Positions 1 through 7,855 are shown, numbered from the stretch's first letter. The stretch: 33,954 bases of DNA from Lachnospiraceae bacterium UBA7060 (GCA_002493835.1 DLAA01000035.1:6212-40165); one strand, 5' to 3'. Notes: generated by a model from the letters alone, not told the origin. A program made the numbers and translations.

Positions 1-1
1 C

Positions 2-232
2 AGATTGAGAAGAATGGGACAGAAGAAGCATCCTTTTTACAGAATTGTAGTGGCGGATTCAAGATCACCCAGGGATGGCAGATGTATCGCGGAGATCGGC
101 ACTTATGATCCCAACACAGATCCCAGTACCTACAAGGTAAACGAGGAAGAAGCAAAAAAATGGCTTGCCAACGGCGCACAGCCTACAGAGATTGTAAGCA
201 AAATCTTCAAGACAGTAGGCGTGACAAAATAG
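2..232 (+). CDS. rpsP: 30S ribosomal protein S16 (5' partial)
   Basis: S16 is a small-subunit ribosomal protein that binds 16S rRNA during 30S assembly. The visible residues include the family core RRMGQKKHPFYRIVVADSR followed by SPRDGR and an IGTYDPNTDP stretch. The reading frame is open to the first bases of the window, and the codons before RRMGQ read R-L, matching the usual N-terminus of S16 (about MAVKIRLRRMG). The gene is therefore cut by the window edge, missing only about six codons, and the TTG at position 5 is an internal Leu codon, not a start. It heads the conserved rpsP-khpA-rimM-trmD-rplS group, with khpA starting 31 nt after its stop. Confidence 0.97.
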   Translation, partial: RLRRMGQKKHPFYRIVVADSRSPRDGRCIAEIGTYDPNTDPSTYKVNEEEAKKWLANGAQPTEIVSKIFKTVGVTK

Positions 233-263
233 GAGGGGTTCAGGTCGCTTTTGGAGGTGGACT

Positions 264-491
264 ATGAAAGAATTGGTTGAAGTGATCGCAAAAGCTCTTG
301 TTGAGAACCCCGACGAAGTGGTGGTGACACAGAAGGAGGAAGGTAAGAATATTACCGTGGAACTTCATGTGGCACCCTCTGATATGGGTAAGGTCATCGG
401 CAAGCAGGGACGCATCGCGAAGGCGATCCGCTCGGTTGTCAAGGCGGCGTCATCGAAGGATAATAAGAGAGTGGATGTAGAGATCATCTGA
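264..491 (+). CDS. khpA: KH-domain RNA-binding protein KhpA (YlqC)
   Basis: This is a 75-residue single KH-domain protein, the normal length for KhpA/YlqC. The RNA-binding GxxG loop is visible as GKQG (residues 46-49) inside VIGKQGRIAKAIRSVVK. In other Firmicutes KhpA works as a small RNA-binding protein, often with KhpB/Jag, and influences cell division and envelope growth. That role is family knowledge, not shown here. A GGAGGTGG ribosome binding site precedes the ATG. Its place between rpsP and rimM is the standard Firmicutes position. A terminator-like hairpin lies directly after the stop, so distal genes of the operon may be transcribed at a lower level. Confidence 0.95.
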   Translation: MKELVEVIAKALVENPDEVVVTQKEEGKNITVELHVAPSDMGKVIGKQGRIAKAIRSVVKAASSKDNKRVDVEII

Positions 492-497
492 CGGATT

Positions 498-527
498 AGC
501 CTCACAGATTTTTCGGTGGGGCTTTTT
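498..527 (+). terminator. Terminator-like hairpin between khpA and rimM
   Basis: AGCCTCAC (498-505) pairs with GTGGGGCT (516-523) over 8 bp with one G-T wobble and a 10-nt loop. The stem is followed by more T residues (524-527), then G. It sits inside an otherwise co-directional operon, so it probably acts as a partial terminator or attenuator rather than a full operon end. Confidence 0.55.
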
Positions 528-568
528 GCATCGCGTCATGAATATTAAAATAGCAGGAGTTATGTAAT

Positions 569-1087
569 TTGAGAACGGACAGTGGAAATGAGCTGCAGGT
601 GGGTGTGATCACGCAGACGCACGGTATCCGCGGTGAGGTCAAGGTGTTTCCTACTACGGATGATGTAAACCGCTTTAGGAAGCTTAAAGAAGTGATACTG
701 GATACCGGAAGGGAAAAAATCCTTCTGGAAATTGAGGGCGTTAAGTTTTTTAAACAGTTTGTAATCTTGAAATTTAGAGGATATGATTCTATCAATGATG
801 TGGAGAAGTACAAGCAGGGAAAGCTTCTTGTCACCCGGGACAAGGCAGTTAAGCTGCAAAAGGATGAGTATTTTGTGGCGGATATGATCGGTATGCATGT
901 GGTGACGGATGGGGGAAATGATTTTGGTACGTTGAAGGAGGTTCTCGCAACCGGCGCAAATGATGTCTATGTGGTGAGCAGAGAGGACGGCTCTGAAGTT
1001 CTGCTCCCCGCGATCAAGGAGTGCATTAAAAAAGTTGATATGGACAGCCGTGTTATGGAAGTTCATATTATGGAAGGATTATTGTAG
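569..1087 (+). CDS. rimM: 16S rRNA processing / 30S maturation factor RimM
   Basis: RimM assists maturation of the 30S subunit head domain, binding S19 through its PRC-barrel domain. The 172-residue product has the RimM N-terminal signature VGVITQTHGIRGEVKV at about residues 11-26, then a C-terminal PRC barrel including YFVADMIGMHV and VLLPAIKECIKKVD. The start is TTG at 569, set by a CAGGAG ribosome binding site at 554-559 with 9-nt spacing. No in-frame ATG lies before the conserved domain. The gene is 26 nt upstream of trmD, the usual partner: both act on RNA maturation. The non-ATG start may keep expression modest relative to rpsP and rplS. Confidence 0.95.
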   Translation: MRTDSGNELQVGVITQTHGIRGEVKVFPTTDDVNRFRKLKEVILDTGREKILLEIEGVKFFKQFVILKFRGYDSINDVEKYKQGKLLVTRDKAVKLQKDEYFVADMIGMHVVTDGGNDFGTLKEVLATGANDVYVVSREDGSEVLLPAIKECIKKVDMDSRVMEVHIMEGLL

Positions 1088-1113
1088 TTCAACGGCGTGA
1101 GGAAAAGCATGTA

Positions 1114-1848
1114 ATGGTAAATTTCCATATATTAACCCTATTTCCGGAGATGGTGATACAGGGACTCCACACAAGCATTCTTGGCAGAGCGGCAGCCCGC
1201 GGCAATATTGCGATAGAGGCGGTCAATATCAGAGATTATACAACGGATAAACACGGTAAGGTGGATGATTACACCTACGGGGGCGGCGCGGGGATGTTGA
1301 TGCAGGCGCAGCCTGTTTATGATGCTTACCAATCTGTGATTAACCGAATTGGTCAAGACAAGGCGCGGCGAGTGATTTATGTGACACCCCAGGGAAAACA
1401 GTTTCATCAGGATATGGCAAGGCAGCTGGCCGAGGAGGGGGAGCTGATTTTTCTTTGCGGGCATTATGAAGGAATTGATGAACGGGTGCTGGAGGAAATT
1501 GTCACGGATGAAATTTCTTTGGGTGACTATGTGCTCACAGGGGGAGAGCTGGCGGCCATGGTGATGGTGGATGCCATTGCCCGCTTTGTGCCGGGGGTTC
1601 TCCACAATGGGGAGTCAGCTCAGACCGAGTCCTTTGGCGATGGATTGTTAGAATATCCACAGTATTCAAGACCGGAAGTTTGGCATGGGAAAAGGGTGCC
1701 AGAGATACTTTTATCGGGCGATCACGCGAAAGTGGATGCCTGGAGGCTTAAGCAGGCGCTTGCGCGCACGATGGAAAGAAGGCCTGACCTCTATGAAATA
1801 TATATAGAGAGGCATCCGCCCGTGGAGAAAAATCCGCGTAAATGTTAA
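1114..1848 (+). CDS. trmD: tRNA (guanine-N1-)-methyltransferase TrmD
   Basis: TrmD uses S-adenosylmethionine to methylate G37 of tRNAs reading codons that start with C or G, preventing +1 frameshifting. The 244-residue protein is of normal length. It begins with the family sequence FHILTLFPEM, has the YGGGAGMLMQ segment near residues 56-65, and carries the trefoil-knot SAM-site segments LCGHYEGIDERV and GDYVLTGGELAAM. The ATG at 1114 is preceded by GAGG; an ATG five bases earlier is followed at once by a stop and is not used. It lies between rimM and rplS as in most bacteria. Confidence 0.97.
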   Translation: MVNFHILTLFPEMVIQGLHTSILGRAAARGNIAIEAVNIRDYTTDKHGKVDDYTYGGGAGMLMQAQPVYDAYQSVINRIGQDKARRVIYVTPQGKQFHQDMARQLAEEGELIFLCGHYEGIDERVLEEIVTDEISLGDYVLTGGELAAMVMVDAIARFVPGVLHNGESAQTESFGDGLLEYPQYSRPEVWHGKRVPEILLSGDHAKVDAWRLKQALARTMERRPDLYEIYIERHPPVEKNPRKC

Positions 1849-1926
1849 ATACGCAAAATACGCTAATAAAGGAAAAAAGCTTGCATTTGTGATGGCGATA
1901 TGGTAAATTGTTAATGTTGTGATGAA

Positions 1927-1962
1927 GGATGGTCCTCTGTTACAGACGTATTAAGAACATCC
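1927..1962 (+). promoter_or_regulatory. Candidate L19 leader element upstream of rplS
   Basis: The 136-nt gap before rplS holds a small imperfect hairpin. GGATG (1927-1931) can pair with CATCC (1958-1962), enclosing an inner TCTG/CAGA stem (1936-1939 with 1943-1946) and a conserved-looking AAGAACATCCGGAG segment. It ends about 22 nt before the rplS start. Firmicutes rplS genes often have an autoregulatory L19 leader at this position. Assignment to that family is from memory of its general shape and needs a covariance-model search. Confidence 0.45.
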
Positions 1963-1984
1963 GGAGCATATCAGGAGGAAAATT

Positions 1985-2332
1985 ATGAACGATATCATCA
2001 GAGAGATTGAAGCGGAGCAGTTGAAAGAAAATTTAGGTGATTTCAACGTAGGTGACACTGTTAAGGTGTACGGTAAGATCAAGGAGGGCAGCCGCGAGAG
2101 AATTCAGGTGTTTGAGGGCACTGTTTTGAAAATTCAGGGCGGCGGTAACAGGACAACGTTTACGGTACGTAAGATATCTAACGGTGTGGGTGTTGAGAAG
2201 ACCTGGCCCATGCATTCTCCGAACGTGGAGAAGGTAGAGGTTGTCAGAAGAGGTAAGGTGAGACGTGCGAAACTGAATTACCTGAGAGATCGCGTTGGTA
2301 AGAAAGCTAAGGTCAAAGAACTGGTTAAATAA
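1985..2332 (+). CDS. rplS: 50S ribosomal protein L19
   Basis: L19 sits at the 30S-50S interface of the ribosome. The 115-residue product is full length and carries the L19 core: FNVGDTVKVYGKIKEGSRERIQ, FEGTVLKIQGGG and the C-terminal VRRGKVRRAKLNYLRD stretch. An AGGAGG ribosome binding site lies just before the ATG. A candidate L19 leader hairpin upstream suggests autoregulation, and a strong intrinsic terminator directly downstream closes the rpsP-rplS transcription unit. Confidence 0.98.
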   Translation: MNDIIREIEAEQLKENLGDFNVGDTVKVYGKIKEGSRERIQVFEGTVLKIQGGGNRTTFTVRKISNGVGVEKTWPMHSPNVEKVEVVRRGKVRRAKLNYLRDRVGKKAKVKELVK

Positions 2333-2350
2333 GCGTAAGTGATGATGGAA

Positions 2351-2385
2351 CAGATACCTCAGAGTAATGCGGGGTATCTGTTTTT
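2351..2385 (+). terminator. Intrinsic terminator after rplS
   Basis: CAGATACCTC (2351-2360) pairs with GGGGTATCTG (2371-2380) over 10 bp with one G-T wobble and a 10-nt loop, followed by TTTTT (2381-2385). This ends the ribosomal-protein operon 18 nt after the rplS stop. Confidence 0.9.
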
Positions 2386-2435
2386 GCGCGATAAGCAGAG
2401 TCAGAAGACGAATAAAGTATCGTGGAGTACATAGA

Positions 2436-3020
2436 ATGGCAAAAAGAAAGGGCCTGACTTTTTATCAGAAGAAAAATAGACTGAATCCAAAGATCTTTAA
2501 AGATGTAGTGGAGGTGCTTGTGGGCGGTGCTGTTGCCGTGTTCCTTGCCTTTGTGCTCGTCTTTTCGATAGGGATGCGTACCAGCGTGATCGGGGACTCA
2601 ATGGAGCCCGCACTGCACAATGGACAGGAGATTCTGATGAACCGCATTCTCTACCGAATTTCCAAGCCTGGACGTGGGGATGTGATTGTCTTTTTACCGA
2701 ATGGCAGTCAAAATTCTCATTTATATGTAAAACGGGTGGTGGGACTGCCTGGGGAGACGGTGCAGATTAGAGATGGAAACGTGTATATAGACGGAGTGAT
2801 TTTAGATGAGGGAGAGCTTTTTGACAAAATCATAGATCCTGGCATAGCGCAGAATGAAATCCTTCTTGAAAGTGACGAGTACTTTGTGCTGGGGGATAAT
2901 CGCAATAGCAGCGAGGACAGTCGGTCGGGAAATATCGGTGCGGTTGGAAAAGACAGCATTATCGGTAAGGCATGGTTCCATATGGCGGCAGGGGAGGACT
3001 CCATGGGCCTGATTAAGTAG
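2436..3020 (+). CDS. lepB: Type I signal peptidase (first copy)
   Basis: This serine-lysine signal peptidase removes signal peptides from exported proteins at the outer face of the membrane. The 194-residue protein has a single N-terminal membrane segment (about residues 24-45), the catalytic Ser in GDSMEP (Ser55), the catalytic Lys in YVKRVVGLPGE (Lys99) and the C-terminal box GDNRNSSEDSR. I chose the ATG at 2436, preceded by a GTGGAG ribosome binding site. Reading further upstream would enter the rplS terminator stem. A second signal peptidase lies downstream of rbgA, giving two copies in 2 kb. They share the catalytic layout but differ clearly in sequence, so they are probably paralogues with different substrate ranges. 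Confidence 0.95.
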   Translation: MAKRKGLTFYQKKNRLNPKIFKDVVEVLVGGAVAVFLAFVLVFSIGMRTSVIGDSMEPALHNGQEILMNRILYRISKPGRGDVIVFLPNGSQNSHLYVKRVVGLPGETVQIRDGNVYIDGVILDEGELFDKIIDPGIAQNEILLESDEYFVLGDNRNSSEDSRSGNIGAVGKDSIIGKAWFHMAAGEDSMGLIK

Positions 3021-3049
3021 GGTGAAAAGTATGGGAAAGGGGCGTAGAG

Positions 3050-3916
3050 ATGAACTATCAGTGGTATCCGGGGCACATGACGAAGGCAAAGCGCATGATG
3101 CAGGAGAATATCAGCCTTATTGATTTGGTGATTGAACTGGTGGATGCAAGAATCCCTTATTCCAGTAGGAATCCGGATATCGATGAGCTGGGGAAGAACA
3201 AATCCCGGCTGGTTCTTATGAATAAATCGGATTTGGCAGATCCGGAAAAAACCCGGCTCTGGATGTCATATTTCAAGGAATGCGGCTTTTACGTGTTGGA
3301 GATTAATGCAAGGACAGGGCAGGGACTGCGGGCAATTTATCCCAAGGTGCAGGAGGCCTGCCGGGAAAAGATAGAGCGGGACAGAAAACGTGGAATTAAA
3401 AATCGGCCGGTCAGGGCTATTGTTGTGGGGATTCCCAATGTTGGAAAATCCACGTTTATCAATTCCTTTGCAGGCAGGGCATGTACGAAGACAGGCAATA
3501 AGCCGGGAGTTACCAAGGGAAAGCAATGGATCAGATTAAATAAGGATTTGGAGCTTTTAGATACGCCAGGAATTCTCTGGCCAAAATTTGAGAGCGAAGA
3601 GGTGGGTAAGCGGCTTGCCATGATCGGTTCTATGAATGATGATATTTTACAGAAGACAGAGCTTGCGCTAGAGCTTTTGGATTATCTTATAAAGCATTAC
3701 AGAGAACCTTTGCTTGAACGTTATCAGATAAAAGTGGAGGAGAAGCTGGCTCCCATGCAGGCGCTTACGCTGATTTGTGAAAACAGAAAGTGTTATAAGA
3801 AGGGGCAGGAACCGGATTATGAGAAAACGGCGGCTCTTTTGATAGATGATTTCAGAAGTGGCAAAATCGGAAGAATTACACTGGAAGTGTGTGGACAAAA
3901 GCAGGAGGATGAGTAG
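3050..3916 (+). CDS. rbgA: Ribosome biogenesis GTPase YlqF/RbgA
   Basis: RbgA is a circularly permuted GTPase needed for late assembly of the 50S subunit. The permuted motif order is visible: G4 NKSD at residues 58-61 comes before the G1 P-loop GIPNVGKS (127-134), then PGVT (152-155) and G3 DTPG (171-174). The N-terminal YPGHMTKAKRMM is typical of the family. The protein is 288 residues, normal for RbgA. It follows the first signal peptidase by 29 nt and ends 2 nt before the second one, so the genes are probably co-transcribed. Confidence 0.97.
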   Translation: MNYQWYPGHMTKAKRMMQENISLIDLVIELVDARIPYSSRNPDIDELGKNKSRLVLMNKSDLADPEKTRLWMSYFKECGFYVLEINARTGQGLRAIYPKVQEACREKIERDRKRGIKNRPVRAIVVGIPNVGKSTFINSFAGRACTKTGNKPGVTKGKQWIRLNKDLELLDTPGILWPKFESEEVGKRLAMIGSMNDDILQKTELALELLDYLIKHYREPLLERYQIKVEEKLAPMQALTLICENRKCYKKGQEPDYEKTAALLIDDFRSGKIGRITLEVCGQKQEDE

Positions 3917-3918
3917 AA

Positions 3919-4458
3919 GTGAAGAAAGTATTGCGTGAGGTTCTAAACACGAGTTTGTACCTTCTCGGTGTTTTATGCCTTGTCTATCTGGTAATCCATT
4001 TTGTGGGTCAGAGAACGCAGGTGCAGGGAAGTTCTATGGAGCCAGCGCTCAGTGCGGAAGATAATCTGATCGTAGATAAGCTGAGTTATCGGTTTCATGA
4101 CCCGGAACGTTTTGATATCATTGTTTTTCCTTTTTTGCATGAAGAGGAAACTTTCTATATTAAGCGGATTATTGGGCTGCCCGGAGAGACGGTGCAGATC
4201 GATGAGGAAGGAAATATTTATGTGAATGGCGGGATTCTAGAGGAATCCTACGGAAAAGAAGTTATTGTGGATCCGGGGCGGGCCATTGAACCTGTGGAAC
4301 TGGGAGAAGACGAATACTTTGTAATGGGAGACAACAGAAACAACAGTAAGGACGGCAGGGATCCTTCTGTTGGCAATATCAAGCGCGAGAATATTATTGG
4401 CAGGGCGTGGCTGAGGATTTGGCCTCTCGATAAGATTGGGATTATTAAACATAAATAG
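3919..4458 (+). CDS. lepB: Type I signal peptidase (second copy)
   Basis: This is a second serine-lysine signal peptidase of 179 residues. It has one N-terminal membrane segment (about residues 11-29), catalytic Ser39 in GSSMEP, Lys82 in YIKRIIGLPGE and the GDNRNNSKDGRDP box near the C-terminus. The start is GTG at 3919, set by AGGAGG at 3903-3908; that site lies inside the end of rbgA, so translation is likely coupled. Compared with the first copy it lacks the basic N-terminal extension. The retained catalytic residues argue that both copies are active. Confidence 0.94.
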   Translation: MKKVLREVLNTSLYLLGVLCLVYLVIHFVGQRTQVQGSSMEPALSAEDNLIVDKLSYRFHDPERFDIIVFPFLHEEETFYIKRIIGLPGETVQIDEEGNIYVNGGILEESYGKEVIVDPGRAIEPVELGEDEYFVMGDNRNNSKDGRDPSVGNIKRENIIGRAWLRIWPLDKIGIIKHK

Positions 4459-4476
4459 GTAACCGGGAGAAGCGTC

Positions 4477-5241
4477 ATGGCGGAAAAAATTGGGATAATT
4501 AAAGAAAAATTACAGGCGGCAGCTATAAAGGAGCTGCCTGTTTTGTTTTTGCAATATGAGTCAGATCCACGGGCGGGAGTACAGGCAGAAATTGACAAAG
4601 CGAAAAAGCGGATTCTTGCCTATGAAAGAGAGATAAAACGAACGGAAACATTAAAGCGTTACGAGAGAGAATACGAGGCTTTTTCCTATATTTGCGGCAT
4701 TGACGAGGTGGGCAGAGGGCCTCTTGCGGGGCCGGTGGTGGCTGGAGCAGTTATTTTGCCGAAAAATTGTGATATATTATATATCAATGATTCCAAGAAA
4801 CTCTCCGAAAAAAAGAGAGAGGAACTTTATGATGTGATCGTGGAGAAAGCAGTGGCGGTTGGCTTAGGTTACAGTACGCCGGAGCGTATCGACGAGATTA
4901 ACATTTTGCAGGCTACATATGAAGCCATGCGCGAGGCCATTGGGAAATTGAGGGTAAAGCCTGATCTTCTATTGAATGATGCAGTGACCATACCTGAGGT
5001 GGAAATCCGTCAGGTACCCATTGTCAAAGGGGACGCAAAGAGTATATCTATCGGGGCGGCCAGTATTGTCGCCAAGGTGACAAGGGATCGGCTCATGGTA
5101 GAATATGATGAAGTTTATCCGGAGTACGGATTTGCCTCTAACAAGGGATATGGTGCGCAGGCGCATATTGAGGCGCTTAAGAAGTACGGACCTTGTCCTA
5201 TTCACAGAAAAACCTTTATTACCCATTTTTCTAAAGCATAG
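4477..5241 (+). CDS. rnhB: Ribonuclease HII
   Basis: RNase HII cleaves RNA in RNA-DNA hybrids and starts removal of single ribonucleotides from DNA. The 254-residue protein contains the DEDD set: Asp76 and Glu77 in GIDEVGRGPLAGP, Asp168 in LLLND and Asp204 in VTRD, together with DSKKLS (105-110) and NKGYG. About 70 residues precede the catalytic domain, as in the B. subtilis enzyme, and include the shared DPRxxVQ segment, so this start is probably right. A terminator-like hairpin with a T-rich tail lies inside the first 25 codons and is listed separately. Confidence 0.97.
   Translation: MAEKIGIIKEKLQAAAIKELPVLFLQYESDPRAGVQAEIDKAKKRILAYEREIKRTETLKRYEREYEAFSYICGIDEVGRGPLAGPVVAGAVILPKNCDILYINDSKKLSEKKREELYDVIVEKAVAVGLGYSTPERIDEINILQATYEAMREAIGKLRVKPDLLLNDAVTIPEVEIRQVPIVKGDAKSISIGAASIVAKVTRDRLMVEYDEVYPEYGFASNKGYGAQAHIEALKKYGPCPIHRKTFITHFSKA
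4518..4550 (+). terminator. Terminator-like hairpin inside the 5' end of rnhB
   Basis: GGCAGCT (4518-4524) pairs perfectly with AGCTGCC (4532-4538) around a 7-nt loop, and 4541-4550 reads TTTTGTTTTT. It has the form of an intrinsic terminator but lies within rnhB codons 14-25. It may attenuate read-through from the upstream genes or be a chance product of the Leu/Phe/Val codons that follow. Confidence 0.4.
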
Positions 5242-5311
5242 ATCGCAGTCAAGGATTTGGAGTTTCAACCGTGTATTGTCACAGTAAACTACCCTGATAT
5301 GGAGGTTACAA

Positions 5312-7150
5312 TTGAATCTGGGAAGCATATTTAAGAAAGAGAATCAGAGAGTGCAGACAAATGGGCCGGTTAGGGCATCAGATTCTATGGGAAAGGGTGA
5401 ACGCATCAGACAGCTGCAGAATGAAGTGCGAAATCTTAAGCCCGGTCAGACCCTGCAGGGAATGATTGTTGCTAGAAACGGCAATTCAGTACAGATTGAG
5501 CTGGCGCAGGATTTTTCCATCAATGCCAAAATTGACCAGAGTGTGAGTCTGGCTCTGGGGCAGATGATGAGCTTCGAAGTAAAGGCAAACAGCAGTTCTT
5601 TTATGTCCCTTGCCCCGCTCTATACCAATACGGCGAATACGGCTACCATTTTGCGTGCGCTGGCTGCCGCGGGGCTTCCGGAGACATCCGCCAATATAGA
5701 GATGGTGGCAAAGATGATGGAGGAGGGCATGCCCATCGACAAGGATTCTATCCTAAATATGAGCAGGCTGCTTTTGGATTTTCCGGGAAAGGATCCCACT
5801 GTGCTTATTCAGATGACACGGCTGGGGCTGCCTGTGACAGAGATAAATATCGAACAGTTTGAACAGTATCAGAATGCGAACCATCAGATTCTTGGAAGCG
5901 CAAAGACCATCATGGAAGAACTGCCCAGGGCTTTTTCTGAGCTTGTGAGCGAAGGGCAGGGGGAGAAGGCGGCGGCCCTTTATGAGGCGGTTATCGATAT
6001 CTTTACAGAGGGTGATGCAAAGGGCGATGGAACCGTTATCCTGCAGACAGCAAAGATGCCTCAGACGGAAGAAGGCAGCAACAAGACAGTCTTTCTGGAA
6101 TTTCGCGATGAGCAGACAGCTTCACAGGAAATATACAAGGAACCGACAGCAGGCGGCACAGATGCAGGAAATGTGACGGCAAGCGGGCAGGAACAGAATA
6201 CGGAGGCTTTGGGTAAAGCGGTACAGACGGCTTTGACGGAGGAAGTTGTTGAGAAAGGGCAGGGGCAGCAGGCAGATGCGCAGAATGGTACGGAAACGTC
6301 GCCTGAGATGGAAAGACAGCCTTTACTGACCAAGGGGCAGTGGGAAAGGTTAGGAGATACACTGCGACAGCTTGGGGTAGATGAGCAGACAGCTTCACAG
6401 GTAAAGAGCGGTGGACTGCCGGCAAAGGAAGTGCTGCAGCTTGTCCGGCACCTTTTGACAGCAAATAGGGGAAATGCGGCATCCGGGCAGGAACAGGTGT
6501 TGCACAGGCTGCTTGGTGGGAAAGAATTTCAGACGTTATTGAAAGATCAGATTGACAGACAGTGGACTATAGAACCTAAAGAGGTGGCTGACAAAAAACA
6601 GGTGGAACAGCTCTATGAGAGAATCAGGGAACAGACAGCGAGGCTCTCTCAAGCTTTGGAGTCGGTGGGAAAGGGAGATGCCCCTGTGGCGAGAAGCGTA
6701 CAGAATTTGCAAAACAATTTAGATTTTATGAATCAGATGAATCATCTGTACACTTATGTGCAGCTGCCCCTAAAAATGCTTGGAAACAATGCCCACGGCG
6801 ATCTCTATGTCTATACTAATAAGAAAAACCTGGCTGCCAGGGACGGACAGGTGAGTGCACTCCTGCATTTAGATATGGAGCATCTGGGACCTTTGGATGT
6901 CTATGTGACGATGAAGGAGAAGCAGGTGACGACAAATTTTACGGTGATGGATGACAGCGTTCTGGATTTGATTGATCAACATATCGACATTCTGAACAAG
7001 AGGCTGACGGATAGAGGATATTCTTTGAAAGCGCAGATGCATGTGCGGGAGGATGAGGAAGAGGGCGAAAATTCTATCATGCAGACTATTCTGCATCAAC
7101 AGAAAAATATTTCTGTGCTTAGCAGGACGTCTTTTGATATGCGTGCATAG
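5312..7150 (+). CDS. FliK-like protein (YlqG-like), hook-length control C-terminal domain
   Basis: The 612-residue protein starts with TTG at 5312, set by GGAGG at 5301-5305. The N-terminal third is helical and Met-rich (about 95-230). The middle is a low-complexity Gln/Glu/Ala/Thr region (about 235-340) typical of FliK spacers. The C-terminal part (about 480-585) resembles the flagellar hook-length control domain, with LPLKMLG, DLYVYTNKK and LDMEHLGPLDVYVTMKEKQVTTNF. FliK normally interacts with FlhB to switch export specificity. Here the next gene is an isolated FlhB C-terminal domain, and no other flagellar gene is near. B. subtilis has the same rnhB-ylqG-ylqH arrangement. Function outside flagella is unknown. 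Confidence 0.8.
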   Translation: MNLGSIFKKENQRVQTNGPVRASDSMGKGERIRQLQNEVRNLKPGQTLQGMIVARNGNSVQIELAQDFSINAKIDQSVSLALGQMMSFEVKANSSSFMSLAPLYTNTANTATILRALAAAGLPETSANIEMVAKMMEEGMPIDKDSILNMSRLLLDFPGKDPTVLIQMTRLGLPVTEINIEQFEQYQNANHQILGSAKTIMEELPRAFSELVSEGQGEKAAALYEAVIDIFTEGDAKGDGTVILQTAKMPQTEEGSNKTVFLEFRDEQTASQEIYKEPTAGGTDAGNVTASGQEQNTEALGKAVQTALTEEVVEKGQGQQADAQNGTETSPEMERQPLLTKGQWERLGDTLRQLGVDEQTASQVKSGGLPAKEVLQLVRHLLTANRGNAASGQEQVLHRLLGGKEFQTLLKDQIDRQWTIEPKEVADKKQVEQLYERIREQTARLSQALESVGKGDAPVARSVQNLQNNLDFMNQMNHLYTYVQLPLKMLGNNAHGDLYVYTNKKNLAARDGQVSALLHLDMEHLGPLDVYVTMKEKQVTTNFTVMDDSVLDLIDQHIDILNKRLTDRGYSLKAQMHVREDEEEGENSIMQTILHQQKNISVLSRTSFDMRA

Positions 7151-7173
7151 CTGTGCGAAAAGAGAGGAAAAGT

Positions 7174-7467
7174 ATGGCGGAAAAAAAGAAGGAAAAAATC
7201 AAACAGGCGATTGCTTTGGAGTATGATCCTTCCGACGAGGCGCCCCGTGTCATAGCCTCTGGGAGAGGGGCGCTTGCGGAGCGCATTATTGAGAAGGCGA
7301 AAGAAGCGGATGTGCCGATTCACCGGGACGACAAGCTGGCGGATACGCTTTCCAGGCTGGAGATCGGGGATATGATTCCGCCGGAGCTCTACGAGGTGGT
7401 AGCAGAGATTTTGATCTTTGTGGATTCTATGGACAAGGTCAAGGCTAAGCTGGGGAAGGGTCATTAG
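7174..7467 (+). CDS. Isolated FlhB C-terminal domain homologue (YlqH-like)
   Basis: The 97-residue protein resembles the cytoplasmic C-terminal domain of the export-switch protein FlhB/YscU without its membrane part. The region YDPSDEAPRVIASGRGALAERIIEKAKEADVPI matches the FlhB fold, but the autocleavage NPTH motif is absent: that stretch reads YDPSDEAP. It probably cannot self-cleave. I start at ATG 7174 because GAGG lies 6 nt upstream; the earlier in-frame GTG (7153) has no such site. It directly follows the FliK-like gene, and since FliK-type domains contact FlhB-type domains, the two products may bind each other. That is inference. Confidence 0.85.
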   Translation: MAEKKKEKIKQAIALEYDPSDEAPRVIASGRGALAERIIEKAKEADVPIHRDDKLADTLSRLEIGDMIPPELYEVVAEILIFVDSMDKVKAKLGKGH

Positions 7468-7501
7468 GCCGTAACAAAAGGATTTGACGTGGAGGGGCAG
7501 A

Positions 7502-7855
7502 ATGAACACGAGAGCGAAAGGGGCACAGAAGGAGGAACAGGTCTGTGCCTGTCTGTTGTCTGGAGGAGTGAAAATTCTGGAGCGGAATTTTCGCAGCAGA
7601 CAGGGGGAGATTGACATCATAGGCTGTGATGAAGAGTATTTGGTGTTCTTTGAGGTGAAATACCGCGGGGGAACCGGTAAAGGGAGTGCGGCGGAGGCTG
7701 TGGGAGCTGCCAAGCAGAGAAAGATCTGTAAGGTGGCAGATTATTATCGGATGCTTCACCATTGTCCCGAGGATACGCCGGTTCGATTTGATGTGGTGGC
7801 GGTGGACGGAGAGAAGATGGAGTGGATTAAGAATGCCTTTTATTATGCGCGATAG
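7502..7855 (+). CDS. yraN: YraN/UPF0102 family endonuclease-like protein
   Basis: The 117-residue protein belongs to the YraN (UPF0102) family, which has a restriction-endonuclease-like fold. The key core is visible as GEIDIIGCDEEYLVFFEVKYR (split here as GEIDII, then FFEVKYR), giving the D...ExK residues of the PD-(D/E)xK nuclease site. The ATG at 7502 has GGAGG 6 nt upstream; an upstream in-frame TTG lacks one. The true substrate of the family is not established. It commonly lies beside rnhB, which suggests a link to nucleic-acid repair. Confidence 0.9.
   Translation: MNTRAKGAQKEEQVCACLLSGGVKILERNFRSRQGEIDIIGCDEEYLVFFEVKYRGGTGKGSAAEAVGAAKQRKICKVADYYRMLHHCPEDTPVRFDVVAVDGEKMEWIKNAFYYAR

Noticed and set aside
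5..7. TTG as the start codon of rpsP
   Set aside because: The frame is open further upstream and the residues match the internal part of S16; the real start is outside the window.
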